Source of the DNA: Rostratula benghalensis
Taxonomy: Eukaryota > Chordata > Aves > Charadriiformes > Rostratulidae
DNA: 64,000 nucleotides
Reading direction: 5' to 3'
Assembly (NCBI GenBank): GCA_013399305.1
Contig: VXAI01000087.1
Span: 2,918,276-2,982,275, forward strand
The first letter of the stretch is position 1, and each line of letters begins with the position of its first letter. A model generated the notes under the pieces. The model had not been told where the DNA came from. It saw only the letters and a list, made by a program, of their open reading frames with translations, and made no database searches. The position numbers and the translations under genes are program-made. Shown one piece after another: positions 10,600 through 24,800 of the stretch.

Positions 10600-13500
10600 T
10601 TGTCCCATGAAACCCCTTACGGATAATGTGTGTGAAGTGCCATATGCTATGTGGATAACCAACACAGAAGAAACCTACAAAAAATATACTACTTCTGAAC
10701 TTGGGATGCGAACTAAGAAAATTATGGCAAGGGGTGGTCAAAAGAACACAAATAGGCAAAACAGTAACAGGATTAAATATTGTAGCATTAGATTTATGAA
10801 ATAAAGATCAGTTCCATTTGTACTAAAGATCAATTAATGAAGAAGTATTCCTTCACCTTGTAAGAATTAGCTTTATAGCTAACGCCACTGATGTCTTATT
10901 TTTACTTTTCATTTTTCTTTTCTTTTTTTTTTCTTAATTTTTAAAGTACAATAAATCCCTCGGGGTTTGCATAATTTACATAACATACAAAAAGCTGGAG
11001 AGTAGAGGGAAATGGTGTAAAGGAAGAAAAATGAAACCCTGCAAACAAGCAGTTTTCTCTTAAATATCTCAGATTAAATCGATTGTGCTTTTATATACAT
11101 TAATTTTCTACAGACTAAAATAAAGCTGTATAGATTTCATGGATTTCCAACAGCGTGTACAAAAAGTCTCCATAAAGACTAGATCAGGAAGAAGATGTGC
11201 TAGAATTCCTCTTATACATTTGCATGAACTACTTAATAGAGATTTATCTCTGCTTAACAGATGAGCATGGGAGGAATGGGTGAAGCCTTGACCCAACCAC
11301 CTTCCCATATGCTCATATGGTGTAGGAGGGATGTAGGCTCCTAGTGATCCAGGCAAGTAACAAATTTGTAGGATTTTTTTTTAGCATGTAGGAATAGTGG
11401 CACTAATGACTTCACCCTGCAGTCATTATTTTCAACTAACTTTAGTCATCTAAAATAAAAATGCAGTCTAAACTGGTCATCTAGTTTCCCTCTGTTGCAA
11501 CTGATGAGAAATAGATGACCCTTGCTTAGGTCAAAAGCAGTTAATGACTATCCAAATTGGTTTAAAAATTAACAGATGAGAAACTAGCTGAAGTAAAAGC
11601 GTAGTACCAGCTTGTGTGTTGCCAGTTATGTATGAAAAATTCGGAAAGCCCAAGTATATGTTCAGATGTTCAGAAAACATTGCAGACATGGTCACACTGC
11701 CTGAAGTGTCTGGTCCAGCTAATTAAAACCTGTCAAGACTTTTTCTCTGTGAGAACCGGTGACTAGTATTAGCCTCAGAAGATACCCTTAGAGACATAAT
11801 TCTCTCAAAGTTATTTGTGATTTTGTCCTGACTAGAGCTCCATCAAGAGTTGTTTTTAGAGCAACAGTAGCTAAGTGTTTCAGTGGCAGAATAGAGAGTT
11901 GTTATAAGCTTTTTTTTTCCTGTCTCTTTAGTGGAGGTGTCCAGGAAAAAGGGCAAAATATGTTTGTTTGTTCATTTATGAATTTGTCTGGTTCTTTGAA
12001 TGATAAAGCATTAGGACTAGAGCTGCTTGCTAGTGGTTGATTAAAACCCTTTTTCCTCATCCCATAGTTAACCACTTACATCACTAGCTACCTAAATAAG
12101 TTTTTAAATAAGCCTATGTTGGTTTAGATGGCTAAATGATTTGTAGACATTTAGAACACTGAGGAGAGGGAAAGAAAAAGAGGGGGGGAAAAAAAAAAAG
12201 GACGGACTTAGTGGAAAGTTCAAGAATGAAACAGCTGACATTTAGTTGCCTTGCCTAACAGAGTCAGAGCTCTAAGCTAGATGCCTGTGCTGGATGCACA
12301 GGAAACTTTCTATTTAATTACAGGATACATGAAAGCAAACACTGTAAAAAAAGAACTGAACTAACTATTAAGAAATGTTGATAACCTCAGCCTATTTTAA
12401 TGTCCAACCACTGAAAGTTATGTGTATTAACATAGCATATTAACTAACATCAATCTTGCTTCTACCCATATATCAGTTCAGTGAAAGCCACATGTCTGAA
12501 TCCGAACAATTCTGAATCCAATCAGGTGAAGTTTTTCACTACATGACTTTACTGGGCTTCTGGAAAGCCCAGAAAACCAGGGAAGGCACTTAACTGTGTA
12601 TTCAGTGTGTCATGTAAATACTCACAAAGAGTACTAGATGATTGTGACTGGCTGCAGGGATGTATCCCCCTCCACTTAGGATTCACAGTCATATTATTAG
12701 ATGCCTAAGCCATCATTTTCTTACAAAATAACAATAGCAAAAAGGAAAAAGTGGTGTGGTGTTTTCACTTTTACATAATAATTTTTATATGGGGTGGATC
12801 TAGCTTTTCTCTTACGCATAAAGAAATTAAATGCTTACTGTGTCAGAGAAAGATGGTGGGACAAAACCAGCTCTGTATTGCTGTGGGCAGCTACGACAAG
12901 GGAGACTAGGTTAATATTTTTCCAGCTGTAGCTCAGCTTAGAGCATCATCATGTGCATTCACTGTACCTGTTTCAGCTGTGCATTCATAGCGTAGCTCCA
13001 TAGTTTTATATCAAGTAGAACAACTGTAACTAGAAAGGAGCCAAGACGTGGTTACCAAAGAGTATGTCAGGATACAAGAAAACGAGAAAAAAAGTACTAC
13101 ACAAATAATTTAAGATAGAAGGGTTTTGGACTCCATTTTTTCTCTGGAGACATCACTATTATGCAAGCATTATGTTTTAAGTACAACCAGCTTTCCCTGA
13201 GCTCCCTAATTCAATATTCTGAATCACTGAGGAAAATGTGAATCAATGAAAAGGAAGAAGCGCAAGCTCGTAAGAAAAGCTAATTGCTATACAAGAAAAG
13301 GAGAAGCCTAAGAGAGACAAAAATGTTGAGGTATCTACATTATGGAAAGTATGTTTATCAAGAAATAAATATACACACATGTTAATAATTACAACCAGGA
13401 CTCAATATAGCCATTACCCTGCATTTTGGCCTACTCCGAATTACCCTGTTGATTCCCAAAATAGTCCAAAGCCTGCCCTTCTTCAGCCCATCTAAACCCA

Positions 13501-16500
13501 TCTAAGCTCCATAAAGTCTCTGGTCCCTGTCTTGGGAGGTCATTTTCACTGAAGAAGGCTCAGTCTTGATGAAGCAAATTTCCAAATCCCTGAGATTTGT
13601 TTGTGGATTATGAGAATGGTAACTAAATAACAACATCAAATAGTAACTGGGAGGAATAAAATAGACCCTGAACTTCTGTGAACTTCAACATTATTTGGGT
13701 TTAATATATTAGGAAGTTTTAAGCCAGTTTTTCTTTTACCTTGCTTTGATTTTCCCACCACACATCCTGAAAACCAATTCAACAAAATGTTCTCTCATTT
13801 GTGCTATAGAAACTATTGTCAAATCCAATAGATCAAAGACCCTGTCACCCAGGCTGTATTATAATACATGTTTTCCGCAAGCAGTGCCTAGAACCAAAAC
13901 ACACTCAGAGTATGTATCTCTCCTGCCTCCAGACTTTTACTGCAATCAAATCTAGTGTTAAAGAAAAGAAATGAGGTAGAGCATAAACATTTTGGCCATA
14001 AATATTTGCTATCACTCCGCTTCAGATGTGTCAGATTTTCCTGTACCTGTGAGAGAAGCTGACAAGCAGAAAGATTGTCTTCCTAGATCTTTGATGAGGA
14101 TGCAGAAAGGTAGACAAAATGTGATACCAGCAAGTTCACAAGAAATGTCAAGTGCTTAGTGAAGAGAAATGGAAAATATCAAACAGTCCTCCTGAATAGA
14201 GTTCTGAAATATCTAAGATGATGACTCATCAAAAATGTAACATAAAACAATCTGCAGATAAAAAATGTTAACATAAATGCCTCAAAAATCCATTGAGCCA
14301 TAATGTTTTTCCATGTTAATTATATTTTTGTACTGGATATATTCTAATTATCTGAAGATACAATGGGCTATATATCTTTTTGTAATTGTGGGCGATGTAG
14401 TGTGCTTTACTATTAACTTCTGACAAGCCTTTAAATGGTGTATCTGACATTTGTTATGGAAGGGAGCAGTAAGTGTTCTGAAGCTGAAGAGACCTTTATG
14501 CAGTCATGTCCACCCCTATATCCTAAAAGGAGCAGTCAGGAGGAGACTGGTGGTAGTAGATGGCAGAAAAAACATTAGCTGTCTGTTGTCAAAATCTTGG
14601 TCACAGAAGTAAGTTTTAATAGTACTTGAGGAGGATTGGGATTATGACTATAACATGAAATTCTAGGGAATTTTTGGTAGGGTTCATTTGAGAAGACAGG
14701 GACCTAATACTGAGAATATTCTGGCAATAAATTTCTTACAGGCTCCTTCTTGAGATACTAGAATTCCTCTTTGTAAAGAAAAGCAGGAGAAGCAGTCACT
14801 AAATCAGCTGGCTTCCAACCAAATCCTAATTATTAAACATCTGAGACATTTTGGGCAGCTAGAAAATGAGGGTAAAATGTAAGCACTGTCATAAGGACAC
14901 CTTATTCAGGAAAGACACTTTTTGTCCTACCTGGTGCTGCTGGATAACATTGCAATGTAAGTCCTTTTTTAGTAATTGCAGAGGAATAGCTTATATTGAG
15001 ATTTTAATTCCAAATTAAACAAGAGTCACCATCAGAAACAGTAGCACCCAAAAGTTGTTTTTGTTGGTATGCTGAGATTTCTCTTAAATAGCTTTGCTAT
15101 TCCTCATTTGTTCAGTCTTTGAATAAAGAAACAAAAACATATTGTGTGCCTGTGTTCTCTCATGTCTTCTTTTAACAAAGATACCAGCAAACTTCTGTCA
15201 TTCAAATATGCTTGCTACATGTAGTTGAATTTAAATTATTATGTCCAGGAATTGAACTTGTGTGTTGTGTCGCTGCCCCACTGAGCGCTAGGTCTTCAGT
15301 TTGTAGTCTTATGTCTGGTACATTCTTTGCTCTTAGACAAGGATTCTTGGAGGGCTGTTTCATTTCCAGAAATTATTTAGGAGAGATCTCCTCCCACCAT
15401 TCCACTAATACTCTCATCTGCTTTAAAAAGGCTAAATAATTTTTAAAGGTGTTAGGAGCTTTATTTTCAGTGACAGCTTAGGTCTTCTTGGCACATTCCT
15501 GGTACAGTAATTTTGGCAGGCCTCGTGTTACAGAATCTCCTGGTCTGTCATGTATTAAAACTGTTCTCTGGGTATCCAAGCACTTTAAATACTTGTGAGT
15601 GTCAGACTCACAAGTGGATGGATATTTCTTTGGTTTAGATTTAAATGCCAAGAGAAGCTAAAAAACTTGGAGAAAACAGAGCTCTAAAAGGTATTTATCC
15701 GGTCAGACACAGGCAGTACTTAAAGATATATATTGGACAATCTAAGCAGCTTGCTGATTCTGATTTCAGACAGTGGTAAATGTCTGAAAGGTATATTTAA
15801 ATGAAAGTAGTAAAACCTAAGATCTATTGACAGTTTTGATGACAATGATAAATGCCATGGTGTTTAAATGGATAGCCAGCTGAATCATCACAAGTGAAAG
15901 CTTATAGCCCAATCACATTCAGCTAATAAAATTCCAACCATTTTTGATTTAAATGTTTTGGATTATGCGATAACCTTACCTACATTTCTTAAATTGTAAT
16001 AAAGATGAATAATAACTGCTAGCAATAGGTCAGGTATAATTCATTTAAAGCAGCACACTTAGAAAAAGGAAAGATGGTCCAGTGATAAGAATGACAGCTT
16101 AGAACTTGGAAGACCTGAGATATCTTAGCATTGACAGAAAGTCCTTGCGCTGCAACACTCTGTGAGGATAAATACACCAGAGTTGTTGAAGTATCTGGCC
16201 TCTAGAGTAATAAGAGTTGTGCAGGTAACACAAACTAATAGACATTGCACTCTATGGTTTGTTTCGTGGCATCCTAATGATTCTAACATAAAGGGAATAG
16301 ACTCAAGGAGACCTGAGCTAAGATCTGCTTGCGTGGTAGGCAGCTTTGACAAAATCATATATTGTCCCTCATGTCTCCTTATATAACAATGGTAAGTAAT
16401 CCCACTTTTCTTTGTAAGCCGGTTTTCAATGGTTTTATGGAATATGTTCTCTAAGGTTATCATTGCTGATAATAAATTTGTATTTATTTTATTTTTGAAA

Positions 16501-17060
16501 GAAAGGTGTGTTGAAGGTATAAAAAGTCCTTGTTGTGAGCCTATACCTATGTTTAGAAGAAGGAAACACACTCTACTTAAGCCATATAGTCTGAGCTTTT
16601 TTTCCAAATCTTAATATGTTCTTGTGGAATTAATGGAAAAATATGGGAGCCCTCCAGTGGTGAAAATAATGTATCTGGATTTCATAATGTAGCTACTTTC
16701 CTGTGAATGTTGCCTGTTTGCAACAGAGTTGCCATAATTTTTTGACACACAGGGATGCTGATCCCGTTTTGATTAACAGGACTTGATAACATCCGAACTT
16801 TGCCTGGACTTGCATATGAATGTATTCCCGGATGACATTTGTATAAACCAAGAAAACCAGATTTATTTTACAGTTTCTTTCATTTCTGAGGCTCCTTCTC
16901 AGAGCCCCTGAGGGCTCTCTGTTTGTTTTCTTCCCACTAGAGACTGCATGGGTTAATCATGTTCTCCCTTTCTACAGCCTTCTCGCCTTTAAGGGTGTGT
17001 GGTTGAAAAGGGATTTACAATTGCAGTAATAGAGATGTTTGGGTGGATTGATCTGTCCAT
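10600..17060. other. Non-coding, nothing recognised
   Basis: 6.5 kb without a recognised gene or repeat family. Purine-rich AGAGGGGGGG plus poly-A sits at 12180-12200. The open frame at 16125-16607 on minus (160 codons) has no domain, no repeat signature and an equally open plus strand, so I treat it as chance. Confidence 0.5.
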
Positions 17061-17071
17061 TCTTTGGCTTC

Positions 17072-17093
17072 CTGGATTAACACGTTAATCCAG
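17072..17093. repeat. Perfect inverted repeat, 10-bp arms, 2-bp centre
   Basis: Left arm CTGGATTAAC, centre AC, right arm GTTAATCCAG. Each arm contains GGATTA/TAATCC, the core bound by K50-class homeodomains (Otx, Crx, Pitx). The palindrome is seen directly; a binding role is inference only. Confidence 0.9.
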
Positions 17094-20000
17094 TCACCAT
17101 GTGCCTCCAGAACTGTGTTTGCCCATGTAAAACTGCAGGACATCCTTCTGGAAAGGTTCTGCAACCCAGCTCATCACTGTCTTGAACCTGTGACCTGGGA
17201 ACATAGTACTGCTTCAGCAAATGAACTCACGATTTGGTCTTCGGTGCTCAATTTGCTGCAAAAGTGGGGTTATTATTTCCATGGAAAAGCCTTTCTGCTT
17301 CACTCCAGAAAGAAAGTGGAGATCACAATCTGCTTTCCAAGGAGATGTAACTTTAATGTGCTCCACTTATGCACATGCAGTCCACTGGGACCACATTCCT
17401 TCCCTAAACATGCTAATCTCTAATAGTACAGATAAATCCTTAATACAGAGTCCCTGTGCCTTTAACTGAAGTTTGTAAAACTTTTAGACATTTTAAAGTT
17501 AAACATACCAGCACAACTGTCAGATGGCTTCTCCTGCTGAATTTATGAATGTGGAGTTAAAAGCAGTTTCCTTGTGAGTGAGGCACATATAAAATACAAA
17601 TGTCTGAAAAACAGCAGACTTTTTGGAGAGCCATTCTGTAGCACTGGAAACAATAGGAAACTAGTGAAAAACTAAGGATTCAATGTTTGTCTTTTAATGA
17701 AGCTAGATTTTGTTGGAAATGCAGGTTGATAAAGTGAATCGAGTTACCAAGTACTTCTTTGATGGAGCTCTTGGCACCTGAGATAGTTATAAGCAGCCCA
17801 CAGCAGAAGATATACAGCCAGAAACCCACTGTAGTACCATTGTCAGTACAGACAGATTCAGTACAGGCATAGAAGAGCTTGTCTTACTGATCCAGATGTG
17901 AGCTTGTGTGTGCATGCACATTGGTTTGCATCGTGTTCAGCCAGAGGAATATTCCTGCCTACAGACAGAGGAAGACATGTGTTTCCTTCCTGGTTTTGTT
18001 TGTTTTCTTTCCTGTTTTGTTTCATTTCAGATCTAAAGGCAGACCACTGAAGTATCCAGAAAAGCAGAAATGAGATTGTAAAAGACTGAATCTATTTTCC
18101 ACCTTTGCCTTTGGATTTCAGTAGGGTTTTTTTGCCATATTTTATACAGCAGCTGCAGGGCCTGGGCCTCCTATTGTCATGGAAAAATAAAGGCTTCATT
18201 TAACTGCTGGTGGAGCTGTGGTGTGTGATGTGTGTTTGTTAGTCTAAGACATCTGCTCTTTGTGTCAGCTACTAACGCCAGACTCCACTGAGTGTCCCCT
18301 CTCCCCTGCCAGGCTGTGTGTGCAGCCAGCGGGTCAGAGCAATGCACTGCAGGCCAACAAAAGAGAAAAGGGGGAGAAAAGGGGCAAAGGAGATATTTGT
18401 GTGCAGTGGGGATAAAGCGACAGGAAAAGAGATACTTTCATCTGTGGCTGAGAGGCTATGTGATTAAATTGTGATGGCTTCTGGTCCCTTAACCACTAGA
18501 TGGGTAAGGATGACTGACTGTCAGGGAGGCTCTGAACTTTGTAATCTGACAGAAACAGTGCTGAGAGGATAGTGATTTTAGTTACCACGCCTGCATTACA
18601 CACAATTCACTTATCATCAGGAGATATTCAAAATATGCAGTGGATCAACCAGCAAGCATCTCAGGGTGTGTGTGGCACTTCTTGGACCAGTTCCCTGGTT
18701 GGGTCAAGGCGGTCCCTGCATTCCCTCTGCACTGACACTTTCCTCCACTGGCACCCTGGTTTCCTTCTTGGGGTCCAAGAAAAAATAATAATTAAAAAAA
18801 TAAAAAAGCCAACAAATGAAAAGAGAAAAAAAAAAGAAAGAAAAAAGAAAAAAAAGTTTCAATTGTGCTTGTATGATAATAAGGGAATTTTGCATTTTGA
18901 CATGCAGAAACTTTGTTAAGTTTGTAGCTGTCAGCTGATCAAAACAGAAATCAAATGGACTGATTGTAATGAATGTCTATTTAAAATTTACAGATTGTTC
19001 CTAGCTTTTATACAAAAGAACAATTTTCTTTGCTTTGGCTGAGTGCTGGACTTTCTCAGCTAGTTGTCTTATGAAAGTCAATGGAGGGATATGAGAAGTG
19101 AAACTTTCTTAGGTAGTATGGCTTCAACATCCACAATTATATCAAATAAAGTGCCATCAATGTCCCTTTCTATTCACTCTATGCAGAGCCCAAATGACTA
19201 GGTTAGACTTCGTCTAATGTTTAGACAGCAGAATTAGATAATTCCTATCTGATTTTCATGGTCATAAATTCTATATTTTCAGTACAATTTTTGTTTTCAT
19301 TAGTTAATCCTAAATACAACTTTGCTTTGGAGGGACATTTCACCAAAATGCGATGCCTGTCACTTATTGCCATCTATTGCATTTGTTTTTCAAATACTGA
19401 TCTATTTGCCTGAAATCATCCAGTGTCTTCATACCAGAATAATGTAAAACCTTTAGACCTTTAAACACAATGAGTACTCTAGAAGGGATGATTGCTTTCA
19501 CTCTACAGCTGTAATTTCACAGTCTTACATCTAAGGACCAAGATTGCCAGGACCCTGTACTATAAGAAAAAATTCTCTTAATAGTATGTTTACTGTTCTG
19601 TTGAGTCTTAACTCTTTCCAGGAGTTAAGCACACTGACTGAATCTGGCCTTCATTTATTTTTTATTTTAATGATGTATATTGATTTTCCTTCTTCTATAC
19701 ATGATCATGCCTAAGTAGAGAATGTAGTTCAATAGATTTTACAGTTCTGTAGGAAAACAAAATCATGCAGCAACCATAATGTCCTCAAACATGATAGTAT
19801 AATCTGTAAGCAACCTTAGTCTCCAGTGACTCAATCCCAACATTAAAATAAAATATTCCTCAGGGAACACACAGAAAATATATTTTCTTGAGAATCTGGG
19901 AATAATAAGATTAACACCATTATAATGCATTTCCACAAAGTAACAGGAAGAGCAGAAAAAGAAAACATATGGCATTGACTACAGTTCTTAAACCTTAAAG

Positions 20001-20284
20001 TAAGAAACCAAGATAGGAGAGGATAAGTTCACTCTTTATTCAAAATTTTTCAGCATCTGCTGAGATCAGCAAGACCCTTAGACCCCAACTGGTTTCTTGC
20101 TTTCATTTTTAGGAAAGAAAGAAAACCAAAACAACAAAACCCACAACACAACAGTTTTTGTGTGTCTGTCTTTATGTTCTGTGTTTCATCCACAACCAGG
20201 AATAAATATTTGTTAACTTCAGCGGGAGTTGTGGCACATTGCAAAATTTGTGTGTGATATTTTAAAGACTGTTGGGGCTTTTTG
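17094..20284. other. Non-coding; overlapping chance-open region near 17064-17470
   Basis: Two overlapping plus-strand frames stay open (119 and 82 codons) around 17064-17469, but neither shows a domain. Part of it (about 17340-17420, TATGCACATGCAGTCCACTG) resembles words seen in old amniote SINE-like repeats. A-rich low complexity lies at 18780-18857. No gene recognised. Confidence 0.45.
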
Positions 20285-20318
20285 ACAAACAAACAAACAA
20301 ACAAACAAATAAACAAAA
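20285..20318. repeat. (CAAA)n microsatellite
   Basis: About eight CAAA/CAAAT units in a row, the minus strand being (TTTG)n. Pure except at the right edge. Confidence 0.95.
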
Positions 20319-21833
20319 ACCTGGTTCAGAGACAAATCCTGAACCTTAAAAAAAGACTTATGACTACTCTCTGATTTGAAGAATGTTTGTCTCAGACCAG
20401 AATCAGGCTTAACTCAGAGAATGGGTATAACGCCCTATTAGTTTCAATGTGTTTCACTGCAATGGACTCACCTGCTTATATTCTTACTTTAAACAAAAAG
20501 TCAATCTATATGCATTTCAATATAAATACTTGGATGTTCAATATAATTGCACAATTTGCTAACAAGACATTTTAAAGGACTGTGATGAGAAATTTAAATG
20601 CAGGTAATCCAAGGGCTTTAGGTAATATGACTTCATTTTAGTTCTCTAGAATAAAGCTAATCTCCATCCTCTAGCACTGAGAAGCAGTTTTTGATCCTTG
20701 AAAATGAGTAGCTCAATTTCATTGAAATGTCTACATGGTGAATTATTTCTGCTTAGTTTTGGCTTACCATAAGGGCTGAAAATAAATAAAAAGTCCATGG
20801 CAAGTCACTATAGAATGCTTTATTGTGCAACGTACCATAGCTGTAATTTAACATGGTCTAGTAAGCTTATTTGCATAATATAAAATTTAGCCTGGTTTTA
20901 TAATGAATTGGCGGTGTGAGTGCATTGACCCACATTCGGCTGCAATACTAGAGTTCAGGAAAAGTGGTGAAATGCTGCATTTCCTTGTAGCAGCTCAGTG
21001 GAATTGCAAATATAATAGCCAAGAGCATGTCTTTCTGAAAGCATCTGAAAACACCATCACTAGTGCAAATGATCCTTTAAAGGCACCTTTTTTTTTTTTT
21101 TTCTGATACTTCATTTTTTTACATAGTAAAATGAACAGGGAAAGTACATAAATTGTTTTTGAAGGTGGTGAAGCACAGGTGCTGAGGCACAGATATTAAG
21201 ATTAATAAAGTTGTATTACATACATATCCAGTATTAATACTCTCAATGCATATATTAATTGGCATGTTCATGTTCTTTAATACATAAACAAGTAAACGTG
21301 TATTTGAATCTCTACAACACTGCAAAAAACAAGATACAGTTACCACAGTCTATTTGAAACAGGTCTTAAACTCTCTGACAGCAGTTCCTGACATTTATAG
21401 CACAGTTCCTGAGGGCCTTAATGACCATCATGTCAAGCTGAATCTACTATTAATATACCTCAATAGTAAGGACTAAGTATTATGGTTTTTTTCCTGAGTG
21501 TGAAAGGTCCATATTTCATAAAGATCTTGAGTCTAGCTGGGTTATTAAAAGGTTTCCTATAAGAAAAGAAACAGTCATCCTTTTTATCCCTTTTTTCCCT
21601 TTTTTTTTTTTTCTCAACAGTATCTGCCTGCTGAAACTTTATTTTCTTAAAATATAGAAAGAATCATCTGCATTTAAATTAAAATAGAGAATCAGCTAAC
21701 ACTAGGAAAGCCTGTCTGTTGTTTTACACTGCTGAGTAGTAGATGCCAGAGATTAGACCTGAGGGTCATCTTCATGAGAAATTTCCAATGTATTTAGCAG
21801 GACTTCCTTATTTTCATTATGATCTTAAGTAAA
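20319..21833. other. Non-coding, nothing recognised
   Basis: Contains poly-T at 21088-21102 and about 21600-21613. No repeat family or exon recognised. Confidence 0.55.
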
Positions 21834-21857
21834 ATTTTTATTTATTTATTTATTTTT
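21834..21857. repeat. (TTTA)n microsatellite
   Basis: Short run of TTTA units after AAAATTT; pure for about four to five units. Confidence 0.9.
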
Positions 21858-24800
21858 ATCCAAGTCTTAATTCTGAAAAGATCAAGATACAGAAAACCAC
21901 TTATATAACAAATAGTAGTCAGACAGAAAGGTTTCCAGAAGAGAAAAAAAATTGGATGTCTAATTTGGTGGCTCTAAACCTGGAGTCAGGGAGCAATTTT
22001 GGTTGGAAGTGTTCCTGCACCTAATGTGCTCCACTGCCCTTCCTCAAAGCAGGGTCCAAGTTTGGGAACCTGCTTTCAAGAAGCTAGACCATAAGGCAAT
22101 GAGCACTAAGCCTCCTTGACACTCAGCCCTCATGCAGAACTTCTGGCCAATCACCAAAAATAGATGCATCCCAAACTATTTGTTCCTTTTCCAGGATGAG
22201 TTTCTCCCGTGCAGAGTATAGGATTAATATGACCTAGTATTGTGCCAGGCACCTTTCGCTATCTCTTTAATCGATGAATTGAAATTCAGCATTTCTTGGG
22301 CATGATTCATCTGAGTGTATAGTAGATTTCTAATACAGGCCAGATGAATAGTGCCTTAGGGTGTCTTTTTCTGCTGAATCCATTGCCAATAAAGAGATCC
22401 TGGGGAGATTAGCTCAGATGTAGACACGTACAATAAACATCTGAAATTAGGTGAGATAAATCCCATCTATGGACTTTTCTTGAAGTGGTAGCAAAAGAAT
22501 TACCTGTCAAATTCAGGCTTACTGGGTTATAGTAGATGGATTGCATGTTACTGTTTATAGCTGAACTCAATGTCCTTCAAAAAGGGTACTGTAGTTTTCC
22601 TGAATCAACTTTATATGGGTAAATCTGTTTGGGGTTTTTTTTTTTTTTCATTTCCATGTATAATTCTTTAAGAAATAAGTGGTTCTATTAGTTCATTTTT
22701 CTACAAGGAATAACTGAAGAGACATATAGCATGTGACTGGAATTATTTTCACAATATTGAGTATATAATATGTCAGTAATTCACGGTCTGTTGATAGAAT
22801 GAATTTAAACAAATGAATTTGGCTCTTGTATTATTTCCTGTTTCCTTTGCAGACTGCATAAATGAGAACTGAAATAGATGAGAAAAGAATCTTTTGAGCA
22901 GTGCATGCTAGTGAGGAAACATAAGCATCTTGTGTACAGAATAAAATGTGATCGTGTTTTAAAAGCAGGAGATGAGCTGGTATTGTTAAGTCCATGACAA
23001 AACCAGAGGTTTAGGTAAGTTAAAGTCTGAGTGAAGAATGGTGTATGTTTCCTCATAATGTGCATAAAAACTCACATATTTTGTCTAAATTAGACCAATG
23101 GAGGTCTTGTGTGTTGCTCTTAACAGTAAATGGTATAAAATGATACTATAAGAAACTCACTGAAAGGAAATGGAGGATCTGAGGAGACTGTTTACTTCAG
23201 AGGAACAGGAGATCATGACATCTCTAGTGCACAGTGGCCTCTGGTTCTCCCTGATGTAGCACATGCAGTGTTTTCATGGCATTTCGTGGAAAAGCTGTAC
23301 AGTTTGCACCATCATGGGACTACTACAGTCCCTGAGATACTCTCCTTCATTCCTTGAAAATGCCTACCCCTTTATGACAGACTGCACCATTAGCTGTTTT
23401 GGTATGTACTCCACAACATAGACTAGGCTCTAGGAAGCTGGAGCAGGAGTTTATCCAACAACCTGCATGAATCACACGAAGATTTTAACATTTTACTTCT
23501 ATAGCTGTGTGACTGCCACACAGTTTACCATAGTGCCATTTACCTAGACAAAAAATGTTTTACAGTACATCTTTAGTTGTTTAAATTGCTTTTTCTTCCA
23601 AACTTTGATATTATGAAAGTTAAAGACCTACTTTTCCCATCAAATGTGTTTAGAGTTGTGGCAAATCTATAAGCCTTCCTGATTTTAACAGATCGCTGCT
23701 CTGAAACTACATCTGGTGATTTGGCAGACTACCAGAAACATACCCAAACACATCTTTAGTCTGAATTAAATTGAAATTTGTTTCTTTGTTTTGTTTTGCT
23801 TTGGTTTAAAGTACTTAATGTCTCATGCCACCCTTTTGTTACACAGAGCAACTCGTGTACCAACCTCAGAAAGCAGAACCTAACTTTTAGTCGTTTATGT
23901 AGCTGTTAGTATGTGGCGGTTCAGGTACTATAACATGTCAAAAACTGATTCATTCGCTTGGTACAGGGAGAACTGAACCAAGTAGTGAATCTCTCAGTAT
24001 TTTCACATCTCTATTTCCTTCATAGTTAAGGGCAATGATTGGTGACAGTTTTGTCAGCTCATCACATAATGTCATTGGAGATTCCCCCTGGCTGTCTGAC
24101 AGTAAATTTTCCCTTCCATTTGTTAGAAGGTACCACCAGCCAACAGAAGCCTGAAGAGAGATAATTTTCTTATGCAAGTTTGTAGTGACAAATGTGTAAA
24201 TGGAAACATCCTTGCATGTTCTTTTCTTTTTTTTTTTTTTAATAGCATAATGCATTTTTAAACTGTTGACTACCTAGCAATATTGAAATGAATTTTTTGT
24301 ACTAGAATCTCAATGTAGAAGTGCAACTACTCTGTGAACACAAAATTCCTATTGCAGTGCTTAAAAAGCTTTACAGATAGAGCTGAAAATATTTCACTTT
24401 AACTTCCACACTGCCTCATGCTGTGATGTTTTCCTTGTTCCTTATGGGCAGGTCATTCTACATATTTCCCACAGAATTCCCACAGAGGACCTTTGACACG
24501 TTCATGAAGTTACAAAAACATTTGGATGAGCCAGTCTACAAAAATGGATAAACATACTAAAACCTTACTGAGTCAGATAATACGAAGGAGCCAAATGGAA
24601 AGTTGATTACCTTTGTAAGAATGTCTTTTCGGTTTCCCCGTTGTAGGCCTTTTCATAGTGTCCTGATGATCACAAATGATATCTCTGCATAGTTTTTTCA
24701 AAAGTAAAAGTTTTTATGCTAATGTATTACACAGGAGAGACAATAATAAAATGTGGGATGCTAGTGTGTGTTTCGTCAAGGTGACTTAATAACAGCACAT

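Noticed and set aside
16125..16607. Minus-strand open frame of 160 codons as a gene
   Set aside because: The plus strand of the same stretch is also open in two pieces, the composition is ordinary, and no family is recognised.
17064..17469. Overlapping plus-strand frames of 119 and 82 codons, both containing a LIQSPCA word
   Set aside because: The shared word comes from two loosely similar DNA stretches 370 bases apart. There is no domain, and part of the region resembles an old SINE-like repeat.
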